NCBI RefSeq assembly: GCF_040409695.1
Contig: NZ_JARWGJ010000089.1
Location: 1-10,114, forward strand
Direction of reading: 5' to 3'
Length of the DNA stretch: 10,114 nt
DNA from: Longimonas sp040409695
GTDB lineage: Bacteria; Bacteroidota; Rhodothermia; Rhodothermales; Salinibacteraceae
Position numbers and translations under genes: made by a program
Shown: one piece after another, positions 1-7,943 of the stretch
Position numbering within the stretch: position 1 is the stretch's first letter
Layout: each line of letters starts with the position of its first letter
Notes under the pieces: model-generated
Seen by the model: the letters and a program-made list of their open reading frames with translations, nothing else
Told to the model about the DNA's origin: nothing
The model's database searches: none

Positions 1-2471
1 GGGGATGCGGACGTGGAGCTCTTCGAAGAGGCCTGGCTGCTGTTTGTTGAGCCCACGCCCAGACGCAGGTAGAGGACCTTGCCCGAGGTGGTGCGGCGGG
101 CCAGGTGGGCGGTGAGGGTATCCCACGGAAGCAGATCAAGTGGCACGTGCTGGTCGCTGCGCTCCGCATCCACAAATCCAATGCGCCAATCGCGCTGGTA
201 CACCTCAATGCGGCCTGTCTGCGCCGAGGCGGCAAACGTGAACGGGCGCGTAGCTGATACCGACTCGGCGCGTTTGGCGACCGGGATGAGCAGGTCGGTG
301 GCGTCGCCGTCTCGTAGCTTCTCGTTGACCGTCGCCTCGGCTTCATTGGCGCATTCGATGAGACGCTCCCGAAAGCCAGCCGGCGGATCCCACCAGACGC
401 GGACGTAGCGCGCAAGCCCAAGGGTCCCCACGGCCATGCAGAAGCGCACCGCATCCTCGGGCGTAAGCGACGCCGGATCCGTCTCGGCGACCGTCTGGAG
501 CGCATCGCACTGCGCAAGAGTGGCGTCGGGGCGGGCCTCGTCCAGAAACGGCGATCGAGGATCCGACTCTACATGCGAGAGGTGCAGCTCCTCCTGCGCT
601 CGCGTCACGGCCACGTAGAAGAGGCGCCGCTCCTCTTCCATCATGCGGGTGTCAGGTTCGGTGCCTGCGGGCGGAAACGTGCCGGTGGTGCAGCCGGGCA
701 CGAACACGACGGGCCACTCGCCGCCCTTGGCCCGGTGGATGGAGCGCAGCGTGAGCGTGGCCGCCGGATCGCTGTTGGCATGCGACTTGGAGATCTGGTA
801 GATGGCTTCGAGCAACGCCTGCGCCGATGCGTACCCGTCGGCAAACCCGACGAGCGACTGCGCGGTGGCGACCCGGTTTTCGCCGACATCCCGAAACGCG
901 CTCTGCTCACGCAGGTGCTCGTCGTAGTCGATGGCATCGATGAGCCACGACAGGGTGTTGGCGGCAGGGGCGTTGACGCGGTCGGCAAGCGATGAGGCGG
1001 TCTCCAGGAAATCCTCCACCTGCTCGACGGTGCGCTCGTGCATCTGATCGGTGTGGGCGGCGAGGGCGTCGAGCACGGAGGCCTGCTGCGTTCGGGATGC
1101 ACGCGCTACGTTCTGAAGCACAGCGTAGCTAACGTACCGATTGGGCGTGCGGATAATTGTCTGGAAGCGGTCGAGGTACGCTTTGACCTTGCGGCGATCC
1201 GCAAACCAGCCGCGATCCTGCACGGTAGATTCGAGCGTGGCCCAGTAGAGGTACTGCAGGAGCGTCTGCACCTCGGGCCGTTCGTAGAAAGGGGTGTTGC
1301 CTACGATGCGGTGCGGCACCTCAGCGTTTAGCAGCGCCTGCTCGATGAACGGGGTCTGGGCATACTGACGTACCAGAATCACGATGTCGGTGGGGGCGCG
1401 CCCGGCCCGCAGGTGCGACTGAATGGTGGATGCGATGCGGGTGCCCTCCTCGGCGGCATCCTGCGCGGCGGTGCACTGCGTGATGCCTCCGTATCCCTTC
1501 GTACACTGAATGCGCTTGTCCTGGCGCTCGGTGTTGTGGGCAATGACGCGGTTCGCAAGGGCGGTCTGCTGCACGGGCGACCGGAAGTTGTCGTGCAGCA
1601 TATACTCGTCGGCGTCGTAGGCCGTGCTGAAGTCGAGAATGTACGACGGATCGGCCCCGCGCCAGGTGTAGATGCACTGGTCGTCGTCGCCGATGGCCAT
1701 GTAGTTGCGATGCGGGGCGGTGAGCACATCGAGCATGCGGTACTGCACGCGGCTCACGTCTTGAAACTCGTCGACGAGCACGTACTCGTAGGCGGACTGC
1801 GCGGCCTGGCGCACGGCCGAGAACCGCATGAGGGCCTCCCATCCCTCGCGCAGCATGTCGTCGAACGTGATCCAGCCTTCGTTGTCGCGTTCCTCTTCGG
1901 CGTAGCGGTAGAGCGTGAGGTAGTCGTCGTTCTCATGCTCGGCTTGCGACGCGTGCTCCTGGGCAGATTCAGGCAGATGCGCGGCGCTGAGGTCCGCATA
2001 GCAGAGCTGACGCTTCCAGGCGCCGATCTGGTCGACGAGGTCGGGCTGGGGGATGCCAAGATCGGCGACATCGATCTCGCGTTCGCGCGCCAGCCGCTGC
2101 AGCGCTCGCTCGGCCAGGTACTGCGCGGCGCGGGCGGGCGACACCGACTGCGCGTCGAGGCGGGGCGGCAGATGCTTGCGGGCTTCGGCGTGCTGGATGC
2201 ATCGGCGCCCCAGCGCATGCAGCGTACGGCATTCGACCCCGCGTACCCCGAGTGCATGAAGCCCGTCGTTGAGATCAGACACAGTAGCCCGGCTAAACGA
2301 GCTGGCGAGGATGCGTTCTGGGGAGACGCCACGCTCGTCGACGAGGTGGCGAATGCGGTGCACCATCGCGGTGGTCTTTCCAGCGCCTGCCACGGCAAAC
2401 ACGAGCGCGGGCCCTTCGCCGTGCTGAACGATGCGCTGCTGGCTGGGCGTGAGGGCGTCGACGGCGAGCAT
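1..2471 (-). CDS. UvrD/PcrA/Rep-type SF1A DNA helicase (3' end cut by window edge)
   Basis: ATP-dependent 3'-5' DNA helicase/translocase of superfamily 1A, expected to act in repair or replication restart. Reading from the ATG at 2471, the frame stays open for 823 codons to the left edge, so the C-terminus is missing. Helicase motifs appear in order: Q-motif LTPSQQRIV (residues 7-15), Walker A AVAGAGKTT (26-34; K32, T33), Walker B VLVDEFQDV (231-239; D234, E235), motif III GDDDQCIYTWRGA (261-273), motif IV NFRSP (295-299), motif V HRAKGGEW (about 579-586) and motif VI VAVTRAQ (620-626; R624 as likely arginine finger). PcrA and UvrD are usually about 720-750 aa, so the ~190 residues after motif VI are longer than usual and were not recognised. 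It starts about 175 nt downstream of the carbonic anhydrase on the same strand and could be a read-through passenger. No Shine-Dalgarno precedes the ATG. The exact subfamily is not resolved. Confidence 0.95.
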   Translation of the reverse strand, partial: MLAVDALTPSQQRIVQHGEGPALVFAVAGAGKTTAMVHRIRHLVDERGVSPERILASSFSRATVSDLNDGLHALGVRGVECRTLHALGRRCIQHAEARKHLPPRLDAQSVSPARAAQYLAERALQRLAREREIDVADLGIPQPDLVDQIGAWKRQLCYADLSAAHLPESAQEHASQAEHENDDYLTLYRYAEEERDNEGWITFDDMLREGWEALMRFSAVRQAAQSAYEYVLVDEFQDVSRVQYRMLDVLTAPHRNYMAIGDDDQCIYTWRGADPSYILDFSTAYDADEYMLHDNFRSPVQQTALANRVIAHNTERQDKRIQCTKGYGGITQCTAAQDAAEEGTRIASTIQSHLRAGRAPTDIVILVRQYAQTPFIEQALLNAEVPHRIVGNTPFYERPEVQTLLQYLYWATLESTVQDRGWFADRRKVKAYLDRFQTIIRTPNRYVSYAVLQNVARASRTQQASVLDALAAHTDQMHERTVEQVEDFLETASSLADRVNAPAANTLSWLIDAIDYDEHLREQSAFRDVGENRVATAQSLVGFADGYASAQALLEAIYQISKSHANSDPAATLTLRSIHRAKGGEWPVVFVPGCTTGTFPPAGTEPDTRMMEEERRLFYVAVTRAQEELHLSHVESDPRSPFLDEARPDATLAQCDALQTVAETDPASLTPEDAVRFCMAVGTLGLARYVRVWWDPPAGFRERLIECANEAEATVNEKLRDGDATDLLIPVAKRAESVSATRPFTFAASAQTGRIEVYQRDWRIGFVDAERSDQHVPLDLLPWDTLTAHLARRTTSGKVLYLRLGVGSTNSSQASSKSSTSAS

Positions 2472-2645
2472 GGAGAACGAAAAGGTGAGAGGAGAGCAAA
2501 AGCCGGGTCTGTGGCACCGGAGTCCATGCCGCAGAGCAGCAGGCGTACCGGCATGCAGCACACGAGAAGTGAGCTATCCATACAGACAGCGGCTACGGCG
2601 CGCCGTTCCAGAGGCCCGCTCCAGAGCCCGGTATGCAGCGACAGC
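2472..2645 (-). other. Gap between carbonic anhydrase and helicase genes
   Basis: This 174-nt spacer lies between two same-strand genes. The minus strand has a weak 4-bp CCGG/CCGG stem followed by CTTTTG about 30 nt before the helicase ATG. That is too small to call a terminator, so read-through from the carbonic anhydrase into the helicase cannot be excluded. No convincing promoter or Shine-Dalgarno was seen. Confidence 0.4.
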
Positions 2646-3302
2646 CTACCTGCTGGCAGACGGCTCGCGGGCTGGTTCGTTCTGAGATGGGGCGATGCGG
2701 TAGATGGCCGGCACCTGTTCGGGACTGTTAATCTCAACGCCCAGGTTCTGAATGAGTCCCCCAGAGAGATGGTAGATCCAGCCGTGTATGGTGAGGTTCT
2801 GCCCCCGCTGCCAGGCCTTTTGGACGACGGTGGTGCGCGCAATGCCTTCCACCTGGTCTACCACGTTCAGCTCGCACAGCCGGTCCCAGCGTGCCTGCTC
2901 GTCTGCAAGGGCATCAAGTTCGCTGTGGCAGCGGTGATAGCAGTCCTTAATCGGGCGCAGCCAGTTGTCGATGAGCCCATGGTCGGTCGTTTCCATGGCC
3001 GCCTTCACGCCGCCGCACCGGTAGTGGCCACACACGACAATGTGGGGCACCTGCAGCACCTCCACTGCATACTGCAGCACCGACAGTCCGTTCAGGTCGT
3101 CGTGGTCGATGCGGTTGGCAATGTTGCGATGCACAAACAGGTCGCCCGGGTGGCAGTCCACAATCTCGTTGGCAGGCACCCGGCTATCCGAGCAGCTGAT
3201 CCACAGAAAACGCGGCGACTGCCCGTCGGTCAGGTCATCGAATAAGTCCGCCTCTTGTCTGGCGGCCCACTCGCGGTTGCGCTTCAGCAGTTCGTTTGGC
3301 AT
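2646..3302 (-). CDS. can: Beta-class carbonic anhydrase, allosteric (type II-like)
   Basis: Zinc enzyme interconverting CO2 and bicarbonate, presumably cytoplasmic because no signal peptide is visible. Numbering from the upstream in-frame ATG at 3320, the active-site motif CSDSR supplies C43, D45 and R47, and GHYRCGG supplies H99 and C102. This gives the Cys/His/Cys zinc set plus the Asp-Arg dyad of beta enzymes. W40, R65 and Y183 (in HGWIYH) match the Trp-Arg-Tyr bicarbonate-binding triad known from the Haemophilus and E. coli enzymes, suggesting an allosteric type II enzyme shut down by low bicarbonate or low pH. Of the two in-frame ATGs, 3302 (MPNELLKRN) is preferred because the first six residues are not typical of the family; the 3320 start would give 224 aa. 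It is downstream of the PII-like gene across a repeat-rich gap. Next to a bicarbonate-accumulating pump, unregulated activity could dissipate the pool, so control is expected. Confidence 0.96.
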   Translation of the reverse strand: MPNELLKRNREWAARQEADLFDDLTDGQSPRFLWISCSDSRVPANEIVDCHPGDLFVHRNIANRIDHDDLNGLSVLQYAVEVLQVPHIVVCGHYRCGGVKAAMETTDHGLIDNWLRPIKDCYHRCHSELDALADEQARWDRLCELNVVDQVEGIARTTVVQKAWQRGQNLTIHGWIYHLSGGLIQNLGVEINSPEQVPAIYRIAPSQNEPAREPSASR

Positions 3303-3328
3303 AGCAGCAGAGCAGAACATGAAGTTGA

Positions 3329-3348
3329 CATAACAAGTGCATGTTATG
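3329..3348. promoter_or_regulatory. Perfect 7+7 bp palindrome before carbonic anhydrase
   Basis: CATAACA (3329-3335) and its exact reverse complement TGTTATG (3342-3348) are separated by 6 bp. The site lies 26 bp upstream of the preferred carbonic anhydrase ATG, or 8 bp upstream of the alternative one. The size and symmetry suit a dimeric transcription factor operator. A short RNA hairpin occluding the start is the alternative. No regulator gene for it is in the window. Confidence 0.45.
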
Positions 3349-3372
3349 CGCTGCTGGCGCGGTTTGGTCCGC

Positions 3373-3411
3373 TTTGCGGGGCGTGTTTGCGAGGCGTGTT
3401 TGCGGGGCGTG
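3373..3411. repeat. Three tandem 13-bp direct repeats upstream of carbonic anhydrase
   Basis: Three head-to-tail 13-bp units sit at 3373-3385, 3386-3398 and 3399-3411. Units one and three are identical (TTTGCGGGGCGTG) and unit two has one change. The word GCTTTG recurs around them at 3371, 3430, 3440 and 3456, the last two within a shared 10-mer GCTTTGTGGA. The array fills the gap between the PII-like stop and the carbonic anhydrase start, so it may be an iterated regulator site. Neutral slippage repeats are the alternative. Confidence 0.7.
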
Positions 3412-3465
3412 CAGGCGCCGTATGGGCCTGCTTTGTTGCGCTTTGTGGATTACATGCTTTGTGGA

Positions 3466-3819
3466 CTACGTATCGTCGCCTACGAACTTTTTGAGGCGAA
3501 CCACCTGCGTGTCCGATACAAACATAACGCCGGAGCTGCTCTCCAGCAGCGGGGCCATGCCGTCGATAATCGACTGGATCCGGTTTGCACCGCTCACCGC
3601 GAAAAACAGGACGAGCCCAGATTCGTCGTTGAACAGGAGCTGGCCTTCGTGAAAGCCGCTGGCGCCTTTGCCAGAAACGTTTCGGTGAACAGTGTAGCCA
3701 CTTACGCCCGACTGCTCAAGCAGGTCTTGCACGAACTCCTCGCGCTTGCCCTTGACGACAATCTCAATTTTCTTGAGCGGATGCAGTCTATGTTCGGTGG
3801 ATTCGTTGGTATCACTCAT
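3466..3819 (-). CDS. PII-like signalling protein of the Dab/bicarbonate-transporter type
   Basis: Small (117 aa) cytoplasmic protein with the ferredoxin-like layout of PII/CPII/SbtB proteins: strand KKIEIVVKG (16-24), a helix, GVSGYTVHRNVSGKG (38-52) leading into the T-loop, strand GLVLFFAVS (68-76), a helix, and a last strand GVMFVSD (97-103). It lacks the GDGKIF B-loop segment of canonical nitrogen PII proteins and the usual uridylylation-loop tyrosine context. It is therefore a PII-like rather than a GlnB/GlnK protein. Family members beside bicarbonate transporters bind adenine nucleotides, sometimes with bicarbonate, and are thought to gate uptake. Its place 57 nt downstream of dabA and before the carbonic anhydrase makes DabAB its most likely partner (inference). 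The ATG at 3819 has no Shine-Dalgarno; an A/T-rich stretch lies just upstream. Confidence 0.85.
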   Translation of the reverse strand: MSDTNESTEHRLHPLKKIEIVVKGKREEFVQDLLEQSGVSGYTVHRNVSGKGASGFHEGQLLFNDESGLVLFFAVSGANRIQSIIDGMAPLLESSSGVMFVSDTQVVRLKKFVGDDT

Positions 3820-3876
3820 ATCAGCAGTCTATTTTTATACTTTTGCGTCTGTACAGGGGCTGATTGATGCACGTCA

Positions 3877-6429
3877 TTATACCGATGACGCGATCTCCGG
3901 CTCCGAGTCGGGCACTGATGTTCGCTGGTTCGGGGGAAGGCGATAGGGAGCGGCCGGGTCTGCAGAGGCGTCCCAGGTGCCTCCGGGCTGGTAGTACCGC
4001 ACGATGTTCTCCTGTGTGGGGTCCATGACCGACAGGGCCATCCACTCATTGTCGAAGAGCGTGCGGAGCTCTACGTTGCGCGTCAGGATGCGCTCGACGC
4101 GCTCTGTTGGGGCCTGCACCACGGCAAGCAGCCGCAGCGGATGGTGATAGGGCGTGTGGTCGTCGACCTGAAGCGATTGCAGCGGCAGTCCGGTCATGAG
4201 ATCGCCGCCGTTGCCTTGCCAGATGCCCACGTTGCCCATTACGTTCTGTGTGATCTTCGATCCGCTTCCGTAGACCGCGTTGTCGACCGTTGAGAAGTAG
4301 TATTGCGTGTTGATCCACTCGCCCACAACCAGCGGTCCGGTCATGATCGCTTCCAGCGCCGTACCGCGGGAATCGCTCTGCCAGTCATATGCATGCAGAA
4401 ACGAGCGTCCCTGCAGGTTGAGGGAAGCGGTCAGCGCACGCGGTGCGACGATAAAGGAGGCATTGCCAGAGAGCCCCCACTCCGGACGGGTCTCGGCCCA
4501 GTCGGAGGCCCGGCGCGCGGTGTCTGCTACGGCGTGTGCCGGACGTGCTCCGTTCAGCGTTGGGGCGCGCTCGGTCGTAGCTGCTTCCTGGGCGGTGCGC
4601 AGGTCACTCTGAAGCTGCTCTACGATTGCGGCCTGCGCGTCCGTCAGCGCATCCGTAAGCCCAGGCGGATGGAAGAGCCGCACTGCGTCGGTCGTGGTGG
4701 TGTGCTCAGCAGCCAGAAACACCGTGTCGTCGGGAATCTCGACGCCGCGCGTCTGCAACATATCGCGCACTTCGTCTTCGTTGCAGATAGCCGCCAGCGC
4801 CCGTGCATTGGGGCCGCCGGCATGTCCGGCACAGGCTCCGCAGTCAAGGCTCGACTGATACGGATTGTTCGCCGTTTCGCTGCCGTGCCCGGTGAAGACT
4901 ACAACTGGTGCGAACTGCTTCCATCCCATCAGACGAAACGCGGCTTCGGCATAGTATGCCTTCTCCTCCGTGGTCATTCCAACGGGCAGGCCGTCGCTTC
5001 CGCTGTCTTCAGAGCGGCGATCAAGTGAGAGGGTGCAGAACGTATCCGACGACGGAATGCGCTCGTCCCAGGCCTGGCGCCGGGTGCGCAGCCACCCAGG
5101 CACGAGGGTACGCGCCGCCATCGCCACGCCAAAGAGTCCGCCCGACGCCTCCACAAAGCCAAACGCGGCCGCGATGTTGTTTTTGAGCGACTTAACGAGC
5201 TGCTGCCCGCCCTGCGCCAGGGCCGCCCACCTGTCGTGGGTGTCGGCGGCTTCTGCATGGTCGCTGCAGGGGGTTTCGTGGATGCGGTGCTTGGGAGTCA
5301 GGATCGGCGGACACGACTCAAAGCGGGTGTCGCTGCCATGTGCCTGGTACTGCATGGGAAGTCCGAAAAATCCCGCATAGCCAAACGTGTCATAAGCGCC
5401 AGTCTGTTCAAGGTGACGGCGGATTACCTCTGAGCGCACATCGATGCAGAATACCAGCTGGGCATCGGGGCGGGCGGATGCGCTATCAGCGCTGGCCGTG
5501 CCGGATGCTGCATCCGCAAGATCAGCCAGAAGCTGCTCACGGTAGGTGGCTTCCCACGCTTCGAGCCAGGGCGCTGCGTCGGAGGATGGCGGTGGTCCGT
5601 TGTCGGGCGGCGCCTCAAGGGGAGCGGCCAGGTCGTTGGACGTGTCGTCGGGGGCATCGTCGGGGGCATCGTCGGGGGCATCGTCAGGGGCAATGGAGAT
5701 GCCAAGAGCCCGTGCGGTGTGCAGGCGTGCGGCCAGGTAGCCTGCCATGGTAATTGGATACGTAGCCTGCCATGCGTCGTGGCGGGCCTGCGCACGCCAT
5801 TTGACAAAGGCCGCCCACCCCGGCAGGGCGGTCAGGTGATGCTGTAAGATAGACTCCCACTGGGGCTCGTCGTATTCCGAGAGCGCCTCCGAGAGCGCGT
5901 CGAGCGGACGCTCGGGCAGGTCATGAAGTTGGTCGCGATGCGGGAGGCTGGTATCGTGGGGGGCCACGGTGCGCCAGGCGGCGTAGAATCCGCTGTGGCG
6001 GTTAGGCATGGGCCAGGGTGCGTTTCCCTGATCCACAAACGCTGCGAGCCACTTCGCCATCGCGCGGTTTAGCGGATCGTCATCGGCGGGAGGCTCGGCG
6101 CGCTCGTCAGCTGCCCGCTTGTCATCCGCACGACCCATCCGGTTGAGAAGCTGCTCGGGCGTAGCCGTAATTCCGTGAGCCTGCAGCCGGTCAGACAGAT
6201 GGTCGGCATCGATCGCCCCGGATTCCCACGCTGCGCGGAGCTGGACAGCGTCTGGATAGCCGCGTCCGCCGTACAGAATACCAGCGATGCGCACGGCCTC
6301 CTCAAACGGACGTTTTTCGAGTCCAGCCAGGGGGTTTGCGGCGATGTACGACTGAAGGGGCCAGCAGCGCCCGAGCACCTTGGCAGCGTTCTCGACACGG
6401 GCGCGAAGGGCAGGCAGGTTAGTTGGCAT
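3877..6429 (-). CDS. dabA: DabA/MpsB inorganic-carbon transporter subunit (DUF2309, UPF0753)
   Basis: Large cytoplasmic-side subunit (850 aa) of the Dab CO2/bicarbonate accumulation complex, working with membrane-embedded DabB. The beta-carbonic-anhydrase-like centre is visible: FCIDVRSE gives C328, D330 and R332; FTGHGSE gives H515; and DCGACAGHAGGPNAR gives C530. The 15-residue H-to-C spacing and the C-x-D pair match the zinc site described for Halothiobacillus DabA. The N-terminus (PLQSYIAANPLAGLE) and C-terminus (NEWMALSVMDP, RYYQPGGTW) also fit the family. Known biochemistry suggests CO2 is hydrated vectorially, driven by the cation gradient through DabB. The ATG overlaps the end of dabB by 11 bp, implying translational coupling. 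Residues 247-262 form a four-fold acidic APDD repeat between conserved blocks, probably a disordered linker. The gene ends in TAA TGA. Confidence 0.97.
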   Translation of the reverse strand: MPTNLPALRARVENAAKVLGRCWPLQSYIAANPLAGLEKRPFEEAVRIAGILYGGRGYPDAVQLRAAWESGAIDADHLSDRLQAHGITATPEQLLNRMGRADDKRAADERAEPPADDDPLNRAMAKWLAAFVDQGNAPWPMPNRHSGFYAAWRTVAPHDTSLPHRDQLHDLPERPLDALSEALSEYDEPQWESILQHHLTALPGWAAFVKWRAQARHDAWQATYPITMAGYLAARLHTARALGISIAPDDAPDDAPDDAPDDTSNDLAAPLEAPPDNGPPPSSDAAPWLEAWEATYREQLLADLADAASGTASADSASARPDAQLVFCIDVRSEVIRRHLEQTGAYDTFGYAGFFGLPMQYQAHGSDTRFESCPPILTPKHRIHETPCSDHAEAADTHDRWAALAQGGQQLVKSLKNNIAAAFGFVEASGGLFGVAMAARTLVPGWLRTRRQAWDERIPSSDTFCTLSLDRRSEDSGSDGLPVGMTTEEKAYYAEAAFRLMGWKQFAPVVVFTGHGSETANNPYQSSLDCGACAGHAGGPNARALAAICNEDEVRDMLQTRGVEIPDDTVFLAAEHTTTTDAVRLFHPPGLTDALTDAQAAIVEQLQSDLRTAQEAATTERAPTLNGARPAHAVADTARRASDWAETRPEWGLSGNASFIVAPRALTASLNLQGRSFLHAYDWQSDSRGTALEAIMTGPLVVGEWINTQYYFSTVDNAVYGSGSKITQNVMGNVGIWQGNGGDLMTGLPLQSLQVDDHTPYHHPLRLLAVVQAPTERVERILTRNVELRTLFDNEWMALSVMDPTQENIVRYYQPGGTWDASADPAAPYRLPPNQRTSVPDSEPEIASSV
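5645..5692. repeat. Four tandem 12-bp repeats inside dabA
   Basis: Four head-to-tail 12-bp units (TCGTCGGGGGCA on the plus strand, the last with one change) lie at 5645-5692. On the coding strand they give iterated APDD residues around positions 247-262 of DabA. The unit is a multiple of three, so copy-number change keeps the frame. It falls in a poorly conserved, acidic, Pro/Asp-rich stretch well before the zinc motif. Confidence 0.9.
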
Positions 6430-7840
6430 GGTACTCGGAGCGGTGGGTGGTGACGGTAGAAGACGCGGGTTGCGACATGTTCAGCAGCACGGTGTAGAGG
6501 CGCGGACGCTCGCGGTGCCATCCGCGCTCAACAGCGACGTAGGCCAGCACGAACAGGAGGCCAACCACGCCGTGTAGCACAGAAGCCTCGGCTGGCGCAA
6601 CGTCCATGGGCAGTCCGGCGGTGCGTGCCGCGATGCCGTTGTATACCAGGGCGTAGAGCGCCAGGGCCGGAAGTACCACCAGCGGCACAGCCACGGCACG
6701 TGCTGCTGGTGTAAGTGCGGTGGAACGCAACATCGTCTGGGCAGCGTGCAGCACAGCCAGCACGATCACGAGCGTGAGCAGCAGTCCGCCATCGGGGGCA
6801 GTGAAAGACTTGCCTGTAAGGAGCATGAAGAGTCCGCCTCCCAGCAGCGCCGTGATACCTGTTACGACAAGTGCAGGCGCGCCGGTAGGAGTCTGTTGTT
6901 TCGGTGTCGGCGACTTCATGGCAACGCCCGATCCTGAGCCCAGAAACAGGTAGGCTTTGTAGAAGCCATGCAGGATGAGGTGAGCAATAGCCGCAGCAAA
7001 GAACCCGAGTCCGCACTGCAGTACCATAAAGCCCATCTGCGCTACGGTTGAGCAGCCCAGTTGGCGCTTCACGTCGACCTGAATGAGCATCCAGGCCTGA
7101 GACAGCAGCGCGCTGAGTGCGCCGATGCCCACAATCGCAAGCATGATACCGGGCGAGGCGGCAACAACAGGAGCAAACCGTGCCAGCAGGAGCCCTCCAG
7201 CATTAACGATTCCGGCATGCATGAAAGCGGATACGGGGGTGGGCGCGTTCATAGAAGAGAGCAGCCACCCGTGAAAAGGGATGAGCGCCGACTGAACCAT
7301 AGCGGCGCCGATCAGGAGAGCAGCCACACTGATCTGCGTGCCTGCAGGTAGCATGTCGATGCGAGGCAGTGCCTGCGAGATGGTATGTGCGCCCGTATGC
7401 AGCGCGATCAGTCCGAGGGCCATCGCCAGCAGAGCGCTGCCGCCAAGGAACGACCAGCGCGCCCGGCGGGCAGCAGCTTGTGCCTGCGGCCAGCCGCGGA
7501 TGAGTCCGATGAGGTCGGCCAGCAGCCAGCCCATGAGCGCCCAGCAGGCCACGAAAAGCGCCAGGTGATCTGCTGCTGTTAGCAGGAGAACGACCAGCGT
7601 AAGTAAAAACAGGCGTCCGTAAAACCGCCCGATGTGCTGACTGCCGGCCATGTAGCGCTGAGCAAAGCTATGCACGATGCCGCTCACAAACGTTACCACC
7701 GCCGCCATAATGATCGTGAGTCCGTCGACGTGCAGCAGGGCGCCCAGAGACGTCTCAAGGCCCGTTGTGGCGTGGGCGGCGAGAGCGCCTACGCTTACGA
7801 CGAAGAGCAGCCAGATACATCGCGTGCTGAGTTGAGCCAT
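6419..7840 (-). CDS. dabB: DabB/MpsA, NuoL-like cation-translocating membrane subunit
   Basis: Integral membrane protein (473 aa) of the proton-conducting transporter family (PF00361), partner of DabA. Almost the whole length is hydrophobic, with roughly a dozen or more helices. The diagnostic block SALIPFHGWL (184-193) then APTPVSAFMHAGIVN (199-213) corresponds to the NuoL/MrpA discontinuous-helix region. K258 (DVKRQLGCSTVAQMG) and K295 (HGFYKAYLFL) match conserved lysines of the channel. The lysine preceding the SALIPFHGWL block in complex I subunits is Q183 here, and the helix-5 glutamate position reads WALMG; both departures seem normal for Dab-type members (from memory). An in-frame TTG precedes the ATG at 7840; the ATG is preferred. 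It is first in a tight dabB-dabA pair. The C-terminal ~35 residues are polar and probably cytoplasmic, near DabA. Confidence 0.95.
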   Translation of the reverse strand: MAQLSTRCIWLLFVVSVGALAAHATTGLETSLGALLHVDGLTIIMAAVVTFVSGIVHSFAQRYMAGSQHIGRFYGRLFLLTLVVLLLTAADHLALFVACWALMGWLLADLIGLIRGWPQAQAAARRARWSFLGGSALLAMALGLIALHTGAHTISQALPRIDMLPAGTQISVAALLIGAAMVQSALIPFHGWLLSSMNAPTPVSAFMHAGIVNAGGLLLARFAPVVAASPGIMLAIVGIGALSALLSQAWMLIQVDVKRQLGCSTVAQMGFMVLQCGLGFFAAAIAHLILHGFYKAYLFLGSGSGVAMKSPTPKQQTPTGAPALVVTGITALLGGGLFMLLTGKSFTAPDGGLLLTLVIVLAVLHAAQTMLRSTALTPAARAVAVPLVVLPALALYALVYNGIAARTAGLPMDVAPAEASVLHGVVGLLFVLAYVAVERGWHRERPRLYTVLLNMSQPASSTVTTHRSEYHAN

Positions 7841-7881
7841 CAATTCGAGATTCAGTTACACAAAAGGTGGGGGCATCCAAT

Positions 7882-7928
7882 AAAAAAGCCGACTCGCAAC
7901 ACCACCAGGGGCAGTGTTGGAAGCCGGC
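7882..7928 (-). terminator. Intrinsic terminator or attenuator in the dabB leader
   Basis: On the minus strand a hairpin pairs 7922-7928 with 7888-7894 (7 bp, one G-U) and 7914-7919 with 7897-7902 (6 bp, perfect), with a 2x2 internal loop and an 11-nt apical loop, followed directly by six U. It ends about 41 nt before the dabB ATG. It is about 200 nt past the mpsC stop, so it may end mpsC transcripts. Because it leaves too little room for a promoter before dabB, it may instead act as an attenuator for dabBA. Confidence 0.7.
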
Positions 7929-7943
7929 GTGCAATCGTTGCAC
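7929..7943. promoter_or_regulatory. Perfect 6-bp inverted repeat abutting the dabB-leader terminator
   Basis: GTGCAA (7929-7934) and TTGCAC (7938-7943) form a perfect hexamer inverted repeat with a 3-nt loop, directly adjoining the terminator stem. In the minus-strand transcript it would fold just before the terminator. Its GCAAC arm can also pair with GUUGC in the terminator 3' arm, so a mutually exclusive fold is conceivable. A protein operator is the alternative. Confidence 0.45.

Noticed and set aside
1754..2842. 362-codon minus-strand open frame overlapping both helicase and carbonic anhydrase
   Set aside because: Out of frame with both motif-bearing genes, with Ser/Arg/Pro-rich low-complexity composition typical of a shadow frame.
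1413..3245. 610-codon plus-strand open frame
   Set aside because: It lies antisense to the helicase and carbonic anhydrase, both of which show full motif sets. Its product has no recognisable domain and spans their intergenic gap. High G+C explains the long antisense frame.
3325..3347. Plus-strand TTGACA/TGTTAT promoter
   Set aside because: The spacer is only 11 bp and no plus-strand gene follows.
4303..5028. 241-codon plus-strand open frame within dabA
   Set aside because: Antisense to the conserved zinc-site region of dabA; no domain seen.
7888..7928. Leader-peptide attenuator with tandem Trp codons (TGGTGG) in the terminator
   Set aside because: The frame runs on into dabB without a suitable stop or start, and tryptophan control has no link to bicarbonate uptake.
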